In this document: in pieces, positions 1 to 9,356 of the stretch
Layout of the letters: each line of letters starts with the position of its first letter
Numbering within the stretch: the stretch's first letter is position 1
Assembly: GCA_019748155.1 (NCBI GenBank)
Contig: JAIEPY010000069.1
Coordinates: 1-41,283 of the forward strand
Source: Burkholderiales bacterium
GTDB taxonomy: Bacteria; Pseudomonadota; Gammaproteobacteria; Burkholderiales; UBA11063
Direction: 5' to 3'
Length of the DNA stretch: 41,283 nt
Translations under genes and position numbers: made by a program
The notes under the pieces: generated by a model
What the model was told of the DNA's origin: nothing
What the model saw: only the letters and a program-made list of their open reading frames with translations
Database searches by the model: none

Positions 1-26
1 TTTACACCTTAGATATTACTATGGTG

Positions 27-64
27 GTGACATTTCTATTTCAGCTAAGTGACATTTCTATTTC
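27..64. mobile_element. Probable insertion-sequence end (two direct repeats)
   Basis: A 16-base unit, GTGACATTTCTATTTC, occurs at 27-42 and again at 49-64, a 22-base period. Repeated TGACATTTCTATTT-type motifs near an element end are what I associate with transposase-binding repeats of integrase-type IS elements. The repeats stop just where a glycosidase-like reading frame begins at about 68, which fits an insertion junction. No transposase is inside the window, so the element, if intact, lies to the left. The family is not determined. Confidence 0.45.
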
Positions 65-67
65 GGG

Positions 68-256
68 TTGATAAAAAGTTTTCTAGTCGTGTGTAACTTT
101 CGTGGCGTGATTACTAAGTTTAATACGCAGGTAAATAATTTAAAAACTGCAAAATTATTGTTACATAATTATAATTTTACTCCTAAAATAGACCAAAGCA
201 CAATACAGTTGCAACCATTTGAGGCCTTGGTTTTTGAAGTAACTTCTGATAAATAG
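68..256 (+). pseudogene. 3' remnant of a GH13 alpha-glucosidase/amylase-type gene
   Basis: The 62 codons read like the C-terminal beta-sandwich of family 13 glycoside hydrolases (maltase, oligo-1,6-glucosidase, TreC type): a FLVVCNF strand, then a KLLLHNYN segment, then a closing LQPFEALVFEV strand equivalent to the usual LRPYEAxVY ending. The catalytic barrel is absent. The frame is closed upstream by a stop at 50-52 inside the repeated IS-like end, and the only start is a TTG at 68 without a clear ribosome binding site. I infer that an insertion removed or displaced the 5' part. The family call rests on three short strands, so it is moderate; expression as a functional protein is unlikely. 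Confidence 0.55.
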
Positions 257-468
257 TGAAGAAACCAGAAACCTATCTATCATGAGTAACTATCAGATCT
301 CACGATAACTGCTATCATAAATCAGCTATTTTAAAGGTGATTAGTCTTTAGCTACAATACAGTCCGGCACTAGCATTTACTTGCTAGGTTAAGGTGCTTT
401 AGCTGGTTTTGGGGTTTTATTAAATAAGATAATTTTTAGTTTAGTGGTATTTTAAGGGTTTAATCAGA

Positions 469-3246
469 ATGAGAAATAGTGTTTTATCAATAGTCAAGGT
501 TTTACTAATGCTAAGCGCATTGAATGGCTGTAGCTCAGGTGGCAAAGATGCGGCAACTGCCGATATTCGTCAGGCTGGAGTGACGATAAGCACTAGCCCG
601 GTTTTTCCTTATGACCCACTGAGTGCTAATCAATACACACTGCTAGTTTCAAATCATACCACACAAGAAGTATCCTTAGTTGATAGTAAGATTTTAAACA
701 GCTCTTTGCCAGAATCAGTAAATCTGAGTGAGATAGTCTATACTAGTTCATGTCAGGAGATTGCCGCTGGAGCTAATTGTAGCCTGAGTGTAAAATTGCC
801 TTATGTCAAAACTAATGGCTATCTTGATTTTAGTCTGGATTATCAGGATAAACTAACGGCTAAAAACTATCCAATAACTAAGCTTATTGCCTTTAGCCGT
901 AATATAACTGAAAATAATGGTATGCTGTATAGCCTGAAATATAGCGAGCGGATTATCGTCAATTCAGATAAGTTTACTTTTGCTTTACCCTTGAGTTTAA
1001 AACAGGATTATGCCAAGTTAGAGCTACAACTAGCAGGGCAGAAAGCTAGTGGCTATAGCGCGATTAACTGTGACCATGAATCAAGCTATAGCAAATATAG
1101 CAACTGTACCGCAATAGTTGAGCTTGACGGTCATATCGCTTATCCAAAGCTAAGCTTAAAAACTACCGATAAAAATGGTCTTGAAAATATAATCAATCTT
1201 AACTTAAGCGTTGTATTTAACAATACCGCACATCTGATTTATCTAAATGCTCCGCTAATAGTCAGGGCAACAGATGCTCCTCTAAACGTAACCGTAGTTA
1301 ATATCGGTACCGCTACAGCAACTAACGTGACTACACCATGGACACCATCAGCAACTATTGATTTAACGTTAACGCGAGGTCAAGGCTGTGTCGCAGATTT
1401 AAAACTCAACGCAACTTGTCAGCTTAGCTACAAGCAGGAACTAGGAGAATCAGGCGGAGTTGGTATGCAACAGCAAACGATAAACTACTTTGGTGGAGCG
1501 CAAGGCGTCCAAACTGATAAATTTAATGTTTATCGTAATAGCGCAGCTCTCATTGTACCAAGTATAGACAGTATCTACATAGATAATATCAAATATCAGA
1601 GGTCTGCTATTGTTGTAGATAATGCCAAACCAGTGATAACCGTGAGATTTACTCAGGCGGTTAATTCTAATACTATCAATAATCAGACATTTTATCTAAG
1701 CTCAGAGAGTGACACAACAACACCCTTAGCCGGAAGTATCGTCTTTCGCGAAAGTGGTGTGATAACCTTTACCCCAACAGATGATTTAATCCGTGGTGGT
1801 GCATATAAGTTTACCCTCAAGACAGGCCAAATCGGCAATAGTGCTGGTAAGGTAGATAGCGATCAAAATGCAACAGAAGAAGTTGAGTTTACGATTAAGC
1901 AACCCACTATTACAATCATCCCAGATTCGGCTGAGCAGGTTATTATGGGTGATAGTTTTAGGTTTACTGCCCGCATTAACGATACGACCAGTCAGACAAT
2001 TAGCTTAGTAGTTAATGCGGAATTTGTCGATCCAAGCGTTGTTGGAACCATAAGCTCTACTCCCGGGTCTTGTGAATTAAATGCTGGTAGTGGTACTAAG
2101 AGCTGTAGCTTTACTGCCACAATTAATAAATACGAATCGTGGGATCCTGCTAAATTGGGTAATGGTTTAACTGACAACTATCAAATAAAAGTCTCAGCAA
2201 CCGGTTCTGATATTAAATTAATTGGGGAATCATTAAGCTTTAGCATGAATACGCCAACAGTCTATCTAGCCGCAACCGGACAAACCACAAGTTATGTGAC
2301 GGGGGATGATGGCAACTATAACGCTGGAGTAACAGTTAATCCACGCTTTACAACAGTCGGAGACTGTATTACGGATAATTTAACTGGCTTAATGTGGGTT
2401 AGGGATTTGAGTGGAGTAAATGGTGGTCAGGCTACAACTTGGCAAAACGGATTAAACCTAATCGATACTGCCAATGCTAGTAATGCTTACTGTGGATATA
2501 ATGATTGGTATTTACCTACGCTTAATGATTTATCTAGTTTGACTAATTATAGTCAAAAAAGCTCAGTAACGTGGTTAAATACATTAGGCTTTAAGAATCT
2601 ATTACCGGATCGTTCTTTTTATAGTTCTACTACTTATACGAATAGGATGCCTTGGATATCATATTTCAACTGGGGTTCTACTGGCGTAGTCCTTAGTACT
2701 GATAACTATTATATTTTGCCAGTACGAATGGCTAAAAAAAATACTCCAGCTAAAATCCCGGTAACTGGTGAAAATAACGGTGTACGAGGCTCGGCTAGCG
2801 GGGAGTCATGGCCACAGCCGCGTTTTATCGTGGGTAATGAGAGTGGTGCTAGCGCTAATTGCGTTACGGATAAATTAACTGGCTTAATGTGGGTTAGAGA
2901 TTTAAACACAGTGGAAATTATTAACAGTCCTAAAAATGGTGAAAGTACTACTTGGGAAAATGCCATAAGCTCGGTTGAAAAAGCTAATTACTGTGGTTAT
3001 ACAGATTGGCGCTTACCGAATGTAACTGAGCTAAAAAGTCTAATAAATTATGGTGAATCAAACCCAGCCACGTCTCAAGTATTTGCTAATGTTTCACAGA
3101 AAAATGGCTATTGGTCGTCCACTAGCTACGCATTTAATGATAGTTTAGCGTGGTACGTTCCTTTCCGTGGTGACGGCGGTGTGAATGTGCCCAATAAAAC
3201 TAATAATAACTATGTATGGCCAGTGCGCGGTGGTCGACAACCATGA
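469..3246 (+). CDS. Large lipoprotein with Ig-like and two Lcl_C/DUF1566 domains
   Basis: The N-terminus is a lipoprotein signal with lipobox LNGC (Cys21), so the mature protein should be lipid-anchored in the envelope. Residues ~25-360 form beta-rich repeats with paired cysteines. Residues ~365-470 (IDSIYIDNIKY to KTGQIGNSAGK) look like a Big_5/SbsA-type Ig domain. The C-terminus holds two Lcl_C (DUF1566) domains, at about 630-765 and 795-925; each starts with a TGLMWVRDL segment and has a CGY-DW-LP motif, and the second ends with an aromatic WPVRGG strand. The DNA of the two domain starts is nearly identical, so the second copy is a duplication. The start is supported by AAGGG a few bases upstream. 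Function is unknown; these domains occur in surface or adhesive proteins. No partner genes are adjacent. Confidence 0.85.
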   Translation: MRNSVLSIVKVLLMLSALNGCSSGGKDAATADIRQAGVTISTSPVFPYDPLSANQYTLLVSNHTTQEVSLVDSKILNSSLPESVNLSEIVYTSSCQEIAAGANCSLSVKLPYVKTNGYLDFSLDYQDKLTAKNYPITKLIAFSRNITENNGMLYSLKYSERIIVNSDKFTFALPLSLKQDYAKLELQLAGQKASGYSAINCDHESSYSKYSNCTAIVELDGHIAYPKLSLKTTDKNGLENIINLNLSVVFNNTAHLIYLNAPLIVRATDAPLNVTVVNIGTATATNVTTPWTPSATIDLTLTRGQGCVADLKLNATCQLSYKQELGESGGVGMQQQTINYFGGAQGVQTDKFNVYRNSAALIVPSIDSIYIDNIKYQRSAIVVDNAKPVITVRFTQAVNSNTINNQTFYLSSESDTTTPLAGSIVFRESGVITFTPTDDLIRGGAYKFTLKTGQIGNSAGKVDSDQNATEEVEFTIKQPTITIIPDSAEQVIMGDSFRFTARINDTTSQTISLVVNAEFVDPSVVGTISSTPGSCELNAGSGTKSCSFTATINKYESWDPAKLGNGLTDNYQIKVSATGSDIKLIGESLSFSMNTPTVYLAATGQTTSYVTGDDGNYNAGVTVNPRFTTVGDCITDNLTGLMWVRDLSGVNGGQATTWQNGLNLIDTANASNAYCGYNDWYLPTLNDLSSLTNYSQKSSVTWLNTLGFKNLLPDRSFYSSTTYTNRMPWISYFNWGSTGVVLSTDNYYILPVRMAKKNTPAKIPVTGENNGVRGSASGESWPQPRFIVGNESGASANCVTDKLTGLMWVRDLNTVEIINSPKNGESTTWENAISSVEKANYCGYTDWRLPNVTELKSLINYGESNPATSQVFANVSQKNGYWSSTSYAFNDSLAWYVPFRGDGGVNVPNKTNNNYVWPVRGGRQP

Positions 3247-3253
3247 TGGGTGA

Positions 3254-3373
3254 TTAGCTTATTAGTGCCTCAACTACATCAGCAAAAAATCTAATCGCAA
3301 TTGGCGCAAAAAGTCTTGGCGTGTCCCCAAAAGTGATAAGTATTCCAGTTAGGGCAAAGTCGTTTATCTTTTC
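3254..3373 (-). pseudogene. Possible C-terminal relic of a LysR-type regulator
   Basis: On the minus strand a 39-codon open stretch ends at 3254-3256 and reads FALTGILITFGD, then RLFAPIAIRFFADVVEAL. The second part resembles the end of LysR substrate-binding domains, where a P-xx-R-x-F-x-D-F-hxxxL helix closes the protein. There is no start codon context and a stop lies immediately upstream (3374-3376), so it cannot be a working gene. It fills most of the 207-base gap between the lipoprotein and sbcD. The assignment rests on one helix and could be chance. Confidence 0.3.
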
Positions 3374-3410
3374 TTAAGCGTATGTTACCCTCATAGTATA
3401 TGGGCTTATT

Positions 3411-3419
3411 TGATATAAT
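3411..3419 (+). promoter_or_regulatory. Extended -10 promoter for sbcDC
   Basis: TGATATAAT is a perfect extended -10 (TG-N-TATAAT) 35 bases before the sbcD ATG. I see no good -35 at 16-18 bases, which extended -10 promoters can do without. Confidence 0.5.
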
Positions 3420-3453
3420 ATTGACTAAATTTTTTTATTAAAAATAAATAGTT

Positions 3454-4692
3454 ATGAAAATATTCCACACTTCAGATTGGCACTTGGGACGCACTTTATA
3501 CGCTAAAAAACGCTATGTTGAATTTGAAGCTTTTCTCAATTGGTTAATCGAACAAATTCAACTTAAATCACCAGACTTACTGATAGTAGCTGGTGATATT
3601 TTTGATACTACCACACCAAGCAATAAAGCACAGGAACTCTATTATCAATTCTTGTGTAAAGTAGCGGCTAATACTGCTTGCCGCCACATGGTAATTGTTG
3701 GCGGAAATCATGATTCACCAAGCTTGCTAAATGCACCTAAACAACTCCTCAAGCAGCTTAAAATTCATGTCGTGGGTAATATCAGCCCGGATTATCGTGA
3801 TGATGTACTGGAATTAAAAGACCTAAACGGTATAACTCAGGCATTAGTTTGTGCTATCCCATATCTACGCGATCGTGATATTCGGATTCTTGAGGAATAT
3901 GAGTTAGCCGAAGATAAAGATAAAAACTTCATGCAGGCAATTCAAGATTATTATGCTAAAGTTTGTGAACATGCGGAGGTATTGCGTCAACAGTTAGAAC
4001 ATCCAGTACCAATTATTGCCACCGGACATTTATTTGTTACAGGTGGCAAAACTCTCAAGGATGACGGGGTGCGTGAATTATATGTCGGTTCTTTGGCACA
4101 GTTTGCTGCCAATGATTTTCCGCCTAATATTGATTATCTGGCACTAGGGCATTTACATGTTCCGCAGATAGTTGCCAGTAAAGATAATTACCGCTATAGT
4201 GGTTCACCACTAGCAATGGGCTTTGGTGAAGCTCGCCAGCAAAAGATAATTATTGAAGCTGATGTTAATGTGGGAAATGTAACTATCACGGAAATAGCAA
4301 TTCCAAAATTTCAATCTCTGGAACGTGTCGCTGGTGATTTGAATACGATTAAGCTAGCACTGACGAATTTAGTTAATCGTGATGAATCAATTTGGGTTGA
4401 GGTTGATTATACTGGGCAAGAAATCGTTACTAATTTGCAGCAAGAATTACAAACTGTCGTAATAAACACACAAGTTGAATTAATCAAAATCCATAATAGC
4501 CAGTTATTAGCGCAAGTCTTATCCTCTGCTGAATATGATGCTGGGATTGAATTAGCTAACTTGAATCCAGAACAAGTATTTGATAAATGTTTAACTATGA
4601 ATAATATTCCAGCTAAGCAGCAAGAGGAACTAAAAGAGTGCTTTGCCCAAATCATGCAAGATTTAGCGACTCATGATGTGAGGGCAGAATAA
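3454..4692 (+). CDS. sbcD: SbcD nuclease subunit of the SbcCD complex
   Basis: Mre11-family metallophosphoesterase that, with SbcC, cuts DNA hairpins and protein-blocked ends during repair and replication. The metal-binding motifs are present in order: DWHLGR (Asp8, His10), GDIFD (Asp48), GGNHD (Asn85-His86-Asp87), a GHLF histidine near 190 and a LGHLH motif near 230. At 412 aa it is a normal length for the family, with the C-terminal cap domain that binds the SbcC coiled-coil base. Its TAA shares its last base with the ATG of sbcC (TAATG), so the two are translationally coupled. The region upstream has an extended -10 box but only a weak ribosome binding site. Identification is firm. Confidence 0.96.
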   Translation: MKIFHTSDWHLGRTLYAKKRYVEFEAFLNWLIEQIQLKSPDLLIVAGDIFDTTTPSNKAQELYYQFLCKVAANTACRHMVIVGGNHDSPSLLNAPKQLLKQLKIHVVGNISPDYRDDVLELKDLNGITQALVCAIPYLRDRDIRILEEYELAEDKDKNFMQAIQDYYAKVCEHAEVLRQQLEHPVPIIATGHLFVTGGKTLKDDGVRELYVGSLAQFAANDFPPNIDYLALGHLHVPQIVASKDNYRYSGSPLAMGFGEARQQKIIIEADVNVGNVTITEIAIPKFQSLERVAGDLNTIKLALTNLVNRDESIWVEVDYTGQEIVTNLQQELQTVVINTQVELIKIHNSQLLAQVLSSAEYDAGIELANLNPEQVFDKCLTMNNIPAKQQEELKECFAQIMQDLATHDVRAE

Positions 4693-7600
4693 TGAAAATC
4701 TTAAAGCTACACTTCAAAAATCTCAATTCACTAGTCGGGGAATGGACAATTGATTTTACCGATGCAGAATATAGCGAGCAGGGGATATTTGCGATAACCG
4801 GACCAACTGGCGCGGGTAAATCTACGATACTCGATGCAATTTGCCTAGCACTCTATGGACGTACCCCACGCTTAGAACGAATTAATGCCAGTCAGAATGA
4901 AATCATGTCGCGTCAGTGTGGCGAATGTTTTGCTAGCCTTGAATTTCAGACTTCATCTGGTACATACCGTACTTTGTGGTCACAAGCTCGTGCACGTAAA
5001 AAAGCTGATGGTAACTTACAAAATGCGCAACATATCATCGAAGATTGTGTAAATAATAAAACCCTTGAAGATAAACTAAGTAAAACGCCACAAGCAGTAA
5101 CTGAAGTTACAGGGATGGACTTTGAGCATTTTACCCGTGCGATGCTGCTTGCACAAGGTGGCTTTGCCAAGTTTCTGCAATCCTCAGCCGATGAGCGCTC
5201 ACCAATCTTAGAAAAAATTACGGGTACAGAAATTTATAGCCAAATTTCGAAGCTGGTTCATGAACGCAAAACCAGCGAAGAAAATGTTCTAAATAATATC
5301 AATGCCAGATTAGCGGGTATTAACTTGCTAAATAGCCAAGAAATAGACGGGTTACAAGCCGAATTAGCTGAATTAACTCAGCAAATCACGACATTAATAA
5401 CTAATAAAAGCACTCTGGAACAACAACAGACTTGGCTAATCAATTTGCAAAAATTAGGTAATGAATTAATTGTAATTCAGCAAGCGCAGCAGCAATTGCA
5501 GATACAACAGGAACAATTTGCTGCCGATGAATTACGCCTCAAAGATGCGAAACTGGTCGAAGAAATAAATAGTGATATTTACATCCAGTTGCAAGAGCTA
5601 CGCAAACAGCTAACGACTATCAAAGCTAACCTTAGTGCGAATCAAGAACAGTTACCCAAGCTGCAAGAATTGCTAACTACACAACAAACTCAAGTAAGCC
5701 AAGTACATAGTGAACTACTTAGCTATAAAACCAACTATGCGCTGAATCTTAAAATTTTGCAACAAGTTCGCTTACTTGATGCAGAGATCTTAACTAAACA
5801 AGATGGATTAGCTAAAGCTACAACTAAATTAAATACTAGTCGTAGCGAATTAGATAAATTACTAACTGAGCAGCAGGGTTTTGCCAAACAACAAATCAAC
5901 CAGCAACAACAGCAAGTTCAAATTGATAATTATCTAACAGAGCATCATGCTGACGCTACATTGCTAGGTGCCTATAGTGGTATCTGTGCCGAATTGGATA
6001 ATTTATTGACTTTAGATAGCAAGCTAAAGGGTAATCAAATTGAACAAATTTCTACGCAAGACAAGCACGATAAATTAATAGAGCTAATCACTGAACAAGA
6101 AAGCACGCAAACTAAATACAGCACGCAACAAGGTGAGCTAAACAGTCAAATTACGCAACTACAACAAACCATTCAACAATTAGCTAATGGTAAAAATGTG
6201 GCAATGCTCAAAGATGAGATTTTACAGCTCAATAGCCAACATACCGATTACCAGGAATTGGCGAGACAGCTACAAGAGAAAGCTAATTTAGCCCTGAAAT
6301 TACAGCAAGTCCGGACTGAATTAACTAATGAGCGACAGTCTAGTACTGAGATTAAACCACAGCTTGAGCGTGATAATGAGCTTTTAGGTTATACCACTCA
6401 GTTGCTGGATAATTTAACCGCTCAGAAACTCTTGCAAAGTAAAATTATTAGCCTGAGTGATGAACGCGCCAATTTGCAAGCTAATCAACCATGTCCGTTA
6501 TGTGGTGGGTTAGATCATCCATATGCACAGGATGGCGTAGCGGTTAATAATGAGCTTGATACTCAAATTGCTCAAGCTAAAACCAAGATTGGTCAATTAC
6601 AAGCTACACTAAACACTCTTAATACGCAGCTTGCTACCAATAACGCGAATATAGCTAAACTAAGTGAACAGCAAAACGAACTAATTAGCCGCCAAGAACT
6701 CTTACAACAAAGTATTACTAATCTTGTTGGTAAATATGGCTTAACGATCAGCCAAATAAGTGATACGTTTATACACGGGCAATTAAGCGCAATAGCTGAA
6801 CAAATAAATCAGCTCAATCAGCAAATTAAAACATTACAAGATTGTGAGCAGCAATTAGCTGATTATCAAGCCAAACTACAAGAGTTAGAAAAATCATTGC
6901 ATGAGATTAAGCTCAATTTTGCACGATTGACTGAACAAAAATTTGCCAGTGAAAAACATTTGGCTGAACTTGCTCATGAGATTAACCAATCAAGTGGTGA
7001 ATATGACAAGTTATCAAATGTACTTATGACTAGATTAACCAGCTATCAAGTCCCAATAATTACATCTGCGACAATTCCGGCAATTAAAGATAATTTAGCC
7101 AAACGCCGCGATGCATGGCAAAACACAGAGCAACAAGCCAATACCCTCAAACAAGAGCTGCAAAAATTAGCTCACCAACTGGAACAAAACAGCAGCTTGC
7201 AAATAGCGCTGAATAGACAGATTACTGAGCAACAACACGAAGTTAGCACCCTGCAACAAAGTGTTAATGAGCTAACTACGAATCGAAGCACTTTATTTGG
7301 TGATAAAAACACTGATGCAGCCGAAACACAGTGGCAGCAAGAACTACAGGCACTTGAAGAAAAAGCCAAAGCTGCCGAGACTGAGTTCAATCAATTGAGC
7401 CAACAGCAAACGGCACTAATTGCACTGATAGAAAAAGATCGCGCGCAGCTCCAAACACTTCAAACCACTCAAACTCAACTAGAAACGCAATTTATAGCGC
7501 GCCTAAATCTAGTCAATATCGCCAGTGAAGCTGAGTTTATTGCCAAGCGCTTATCGCGTGACGAAATGATGGCAATTGGGCAGACCGCGGATAATCTGAA

Positions 7601-8366
7601 ACAGCAAGCGATTGAACTAGCCAGTCGCCTAAAACAAACTAGCGAAGCTTTGGCAAATGAACAGGCTAAACAATTAACCGATAAAGCACATGACGAGCTG
7701 CAAACTGAGATTGACAATATCCAAACTAACTATGAACACTCTAATCAACGTATCGGCGAAATTCGTGGGCAACTAAGCGCCAATCAACAAGCCCAAGAGC
7801 AGCAACAAGACACTTTAGCGCTGCGCGATAAACAGCTTATAATTACCGAGCGCTATCGCCGACTCCATGTCTTAATTGGCTCTAGTGATGGTAAGAAATT
7901 CCGTAACTTTGCGCAGGGTTTAACTTTTGATCTAGTGGTGAAACATGCCAATCAACAACTCCACCAGATGTCAGATCGTTATTTACTTATCCGCGATAAT
8001 GATGCACCACTTGAACTAAACGTAATCGATAACTATCAAGGTGGCGAAATCCGCACCACCAAAAACCTCTCCGGTGGTGAAAGCTTTGTGATCAGCCTGG
8101 CACTGGCTCTGGGATTATCCAAACTATCCAGTAATAAAGTTCAGGTTGATTCGTTATTCCTTGACGAAGGCTTTGGTACTCTCGATGAGGACTCGCTACA
8201 AACCGCACTTGATGCACTCGATAGCCTACAGCGTGATGGCAAACTGATCGGGGTGATCTCACATGTCGGCGCGCTCAAAGAGCAGATTAATTTGCAGATT
8301 CAGGTTGAAGCATTGAGTGGTGGCGTGAGTAAGATTAGCGGTATTGGCTGTAGTAGGAAAGACTAA
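4692..8366 (+). CDS. sbcC: SbcC SMC-like ATPase subunit of the SbcCD complex
   Basis: Rad50/SMC-type ATPase that powers and regulates the SbcD nuclease. Walker A is GPTGAGKST at residues 37-45. The protein then has long Gln-rich coiled-coil arms on either side of a zinc hook, CPLC (Cys601, Cys604), exactly at the midpoint, where two SbcC molecules dimerise. The C-terminal lobe has the ABC signature LSGGES (1126-1131) and Walker B ending in LDE (Asp1158, Glu1159). The 1224-aa length is slightly above the E. coli protein (about 1050) because of longer arms. It overlaps sbcD by one base. All catalytic elements are intact. This gene marks the left border of the accessory island. Confidence 0.96.
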   Translation: MKILKLHFKNLNSLVGEWTIDFTDAEYSEQGIFAITGPTGAGKSTILDAICLALYGRTPRLERINASQNEIMSRQCGECFASLEFQTSSGTYRTLWSQARARKKADGNLQNAQHIIEDCVNNKTLEDKLSKTPQAVTEVTGMDFEHFTRAMLLAQGGFAKFLQSSADERSPILEKITGTEIYSQISKLVHERKTSEENVLNNINARLAGINLLNSQEIDGLQAELAELTQQITTLITNKSTLEQQQTWLINLQKLGNELIVIQQAQQQLQIQQEQFAADELRLKDAKLVEEINSDIYIQLQELRKQLTTIKANLSANQEQLPKLQELLTTQQTQVSQVHSELLSYKTNYALNLKILQQVRLLDAEILTKQDGLAKATTKLNTSRSELDKLLTEQQGFAKQQINQQQQQVQIDNYLTEHHADATLLGAYSGICAELDNLLTLDSKLKGNQIEQISTQDKHDKLIELITEQESTQTKYSTQQGELNSQITQLQQTIQQLANGKNVAMLKDEILQLNSQHTDYQELARQLQEKANLALKLQQVRTELTNERQSSTEIKPQLERDNELLGYTTQLLDNLTAQKLLQSKIISLSDERANLQANQPCPLCGGLDHPYAQDGVAVNNELDTQIAQAKTKIGQLQATLNTLNTQLATNNANIAKLSEQQNELISRQELLQQSITNLVGKYGLTISQISDTFIHGQLSAIAEQINQLNQQIKTLQDCEQQLADYQAKLQELEKSLHEIKLNFARLTEQKFASEKHLAELAHEINQSSGEYDKLSNVLMTRLTSYQVPIITSATIPAIKDNLAKRRDAWQNTEQQANTLKQELQKLAHQLEQNSSLQIALNRQITEQQHEVSTLQQSVNELTTNRSTLFGDKNTDAAETQWQQELQALEEKAKAAETEFNQLSQQQTALIALIEKDRAQLQTLQTTQTQLETQFIARLNLVNIASEAEFIAKRLSRDEMMAIGQTADNLKQQAIELASRLKQTSEALANEQAKQLTDKAHDELQTEIDNIQTNYEHSNQRIGEIRGQLSANQQAQEQQQDTLALRDKQLIITERYRRLHVLIGSSDGKKFRNFAQGLTFDLVVKHANQQLHQMSDRYLLIRDNDAPLELNVIDNYQGGEIRTTKNLSGGESFVISLALALGLSKLSSNKVQVDSLFLDEGFGTLDEDSLQTALDALDSLQRDGKLIGVISHVGALKEQINLQIQVEALSGGVSKISGIGCSRKD

Positions 8367-8377
8367 TTGATGCATGT

Positions 8378-8391
8378 ATAGATATGTCTAT
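8378..8391. promoter_or_regulatory. Inverted repeat upstream of the Fic gene
   Basis: ATAGA-TATG-TCTAT is a perfect 5-base inverted repeat with a 4-base centre, in the 87-base gap between sbcC and the Fic gene. It could be an operator, but five-base arms in AT-rich DNA occur by chance. Confidence 0.2.
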
Positions 8392-8453
8392 GAACGTATT
8401 TATGGTGTGCTAAAATTGCAATATCTGCAAAGGGGTGGTATTATTTTTTTGTC

Positions 8454-9275
8454 GTGATTATTAATACCCCAAAATCATTTTATAAAATTGAACCATCGGA
8501 TAATATAAAAATGCAAATACAAACAATAGCGTTAATTAAGCAAATTGATGCCAGAAAAGTGGCGTTAGATAATAAGCGCCCATTTAATAATGAACAGTTA
8601 TCCAGAATCAAAAGAATTTTTGATGTTGATTTAACTTATAATTCTAACGCAATTGAAGGTTCTACTATGACCTTTAATGAGACCAAGTTAGTTATAAATG
8701 AAGGATTAACCATCGGTGGTAAAAAATTAAATGAGCATCTGGAAATTATCAACCATAAATATGCGATAGATTTTATTGAAGAATTAAGTAAAAATCAAGT
8801 GATTACTCTGCGGGATATTAAAGATATTCACGGGTTAGTCTTACGTGGCATTGATGATAAATACGCGGGTAAATTTCGCGATACCTTAGTTGGCGTACGC
8901 TTAAGCAATGGTCAAATTAGGAATTTTACGGATCCATTATTGCTTGATGAGGCAATGAATAAATTTATTATAAATTTGAATAATACTCAGGAGCATCCAT
9001 TAATTAAAGCAGCACAAGCTCATTATGATTTTGTCACGATTCACCCATTCATTGATGGAAATGGACGAACTGCAAGGCTACTGATGAATTTAATTTTATT
9101 ACAACATGGCTACCCACCAGCAATTATTCGCATAGCTAACCGCGCTAATTATATTCTAGCTTTAGAATCTGCACAAAATGGCGGTGAATTGGATGGGTTT
9201 TATCAAGTAGTTATTGAAGCTGTTGCCGAGAGTATTGAGAGTTATTTGATTATGTTAGCTCAGGAAGTTAAATAA
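8454..9275 (+). CDS. Fic family protein, probable AMP-transferase (class II)
   Basis: Fic enzymes usually transfer AMP from ATP to a hydroxyl on a target protein. The active-site motif HPFIDGNGRTAR is complete at residues 197-208, including catalytic His197 and the phosphate-binding GNGR. An inhibitory helix motif (S/T)xxxE(G/N) is present as SNAIEG at 64-69, ahead of the Fic fold, which makes this a class II, self-inhibited Fic protein. The 273-aa length fits single-domain members; no C-terminal wHTH follows. The GTG start is the only one giving the usual N-terminal extension; a GGGG-containing stretch lies about 15 bases upstream, which is far, and the ATG at 8511 is an alternative. Fic genes are common passengers of type I restriction loci, in keeping with the hsdR relic at 17028. 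The target is unknown. Confidence 0.85.
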   Translation: MIINTPKSFYKIEPSDNIKMQIQTIALIKQIDARKVALDNKRPFNNEQLSRIKRIFDVDLTYNSNAIEGSTMTFNETKLVINEGLTIGGKKLNEHLEIINHKYAIDFIEELSKNQVITLRDIKDIHGLVLRGIDDKYAGKFRDTLVGVRLSNGQIRNFTDPLLLDEAMNKFIINLNNTQEHPLIKAAQAHYDFVTIHPFIDGNGRTARLLMNLILLQHGYPPAIIRIANRANYILALESAQNGGELDGFYQVVIEAVAESIESYLIMLAQEVK

Positions 9276-9356
9276 TCTAAATTAGAGCGTAAAAACTGGT
9301 ACAACTTTATAAAAATTATCCTCAGAATTTAAACAGTATAATAAGGTCGTATATAA

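Noticed and set aside
9337-9342. TATAAT as the promoter of the 99-aa gene
   Set aside because: It is only 14 bases before the ATG, so the start of transcription would fall behind the ribosome binding site; no good -35 either.
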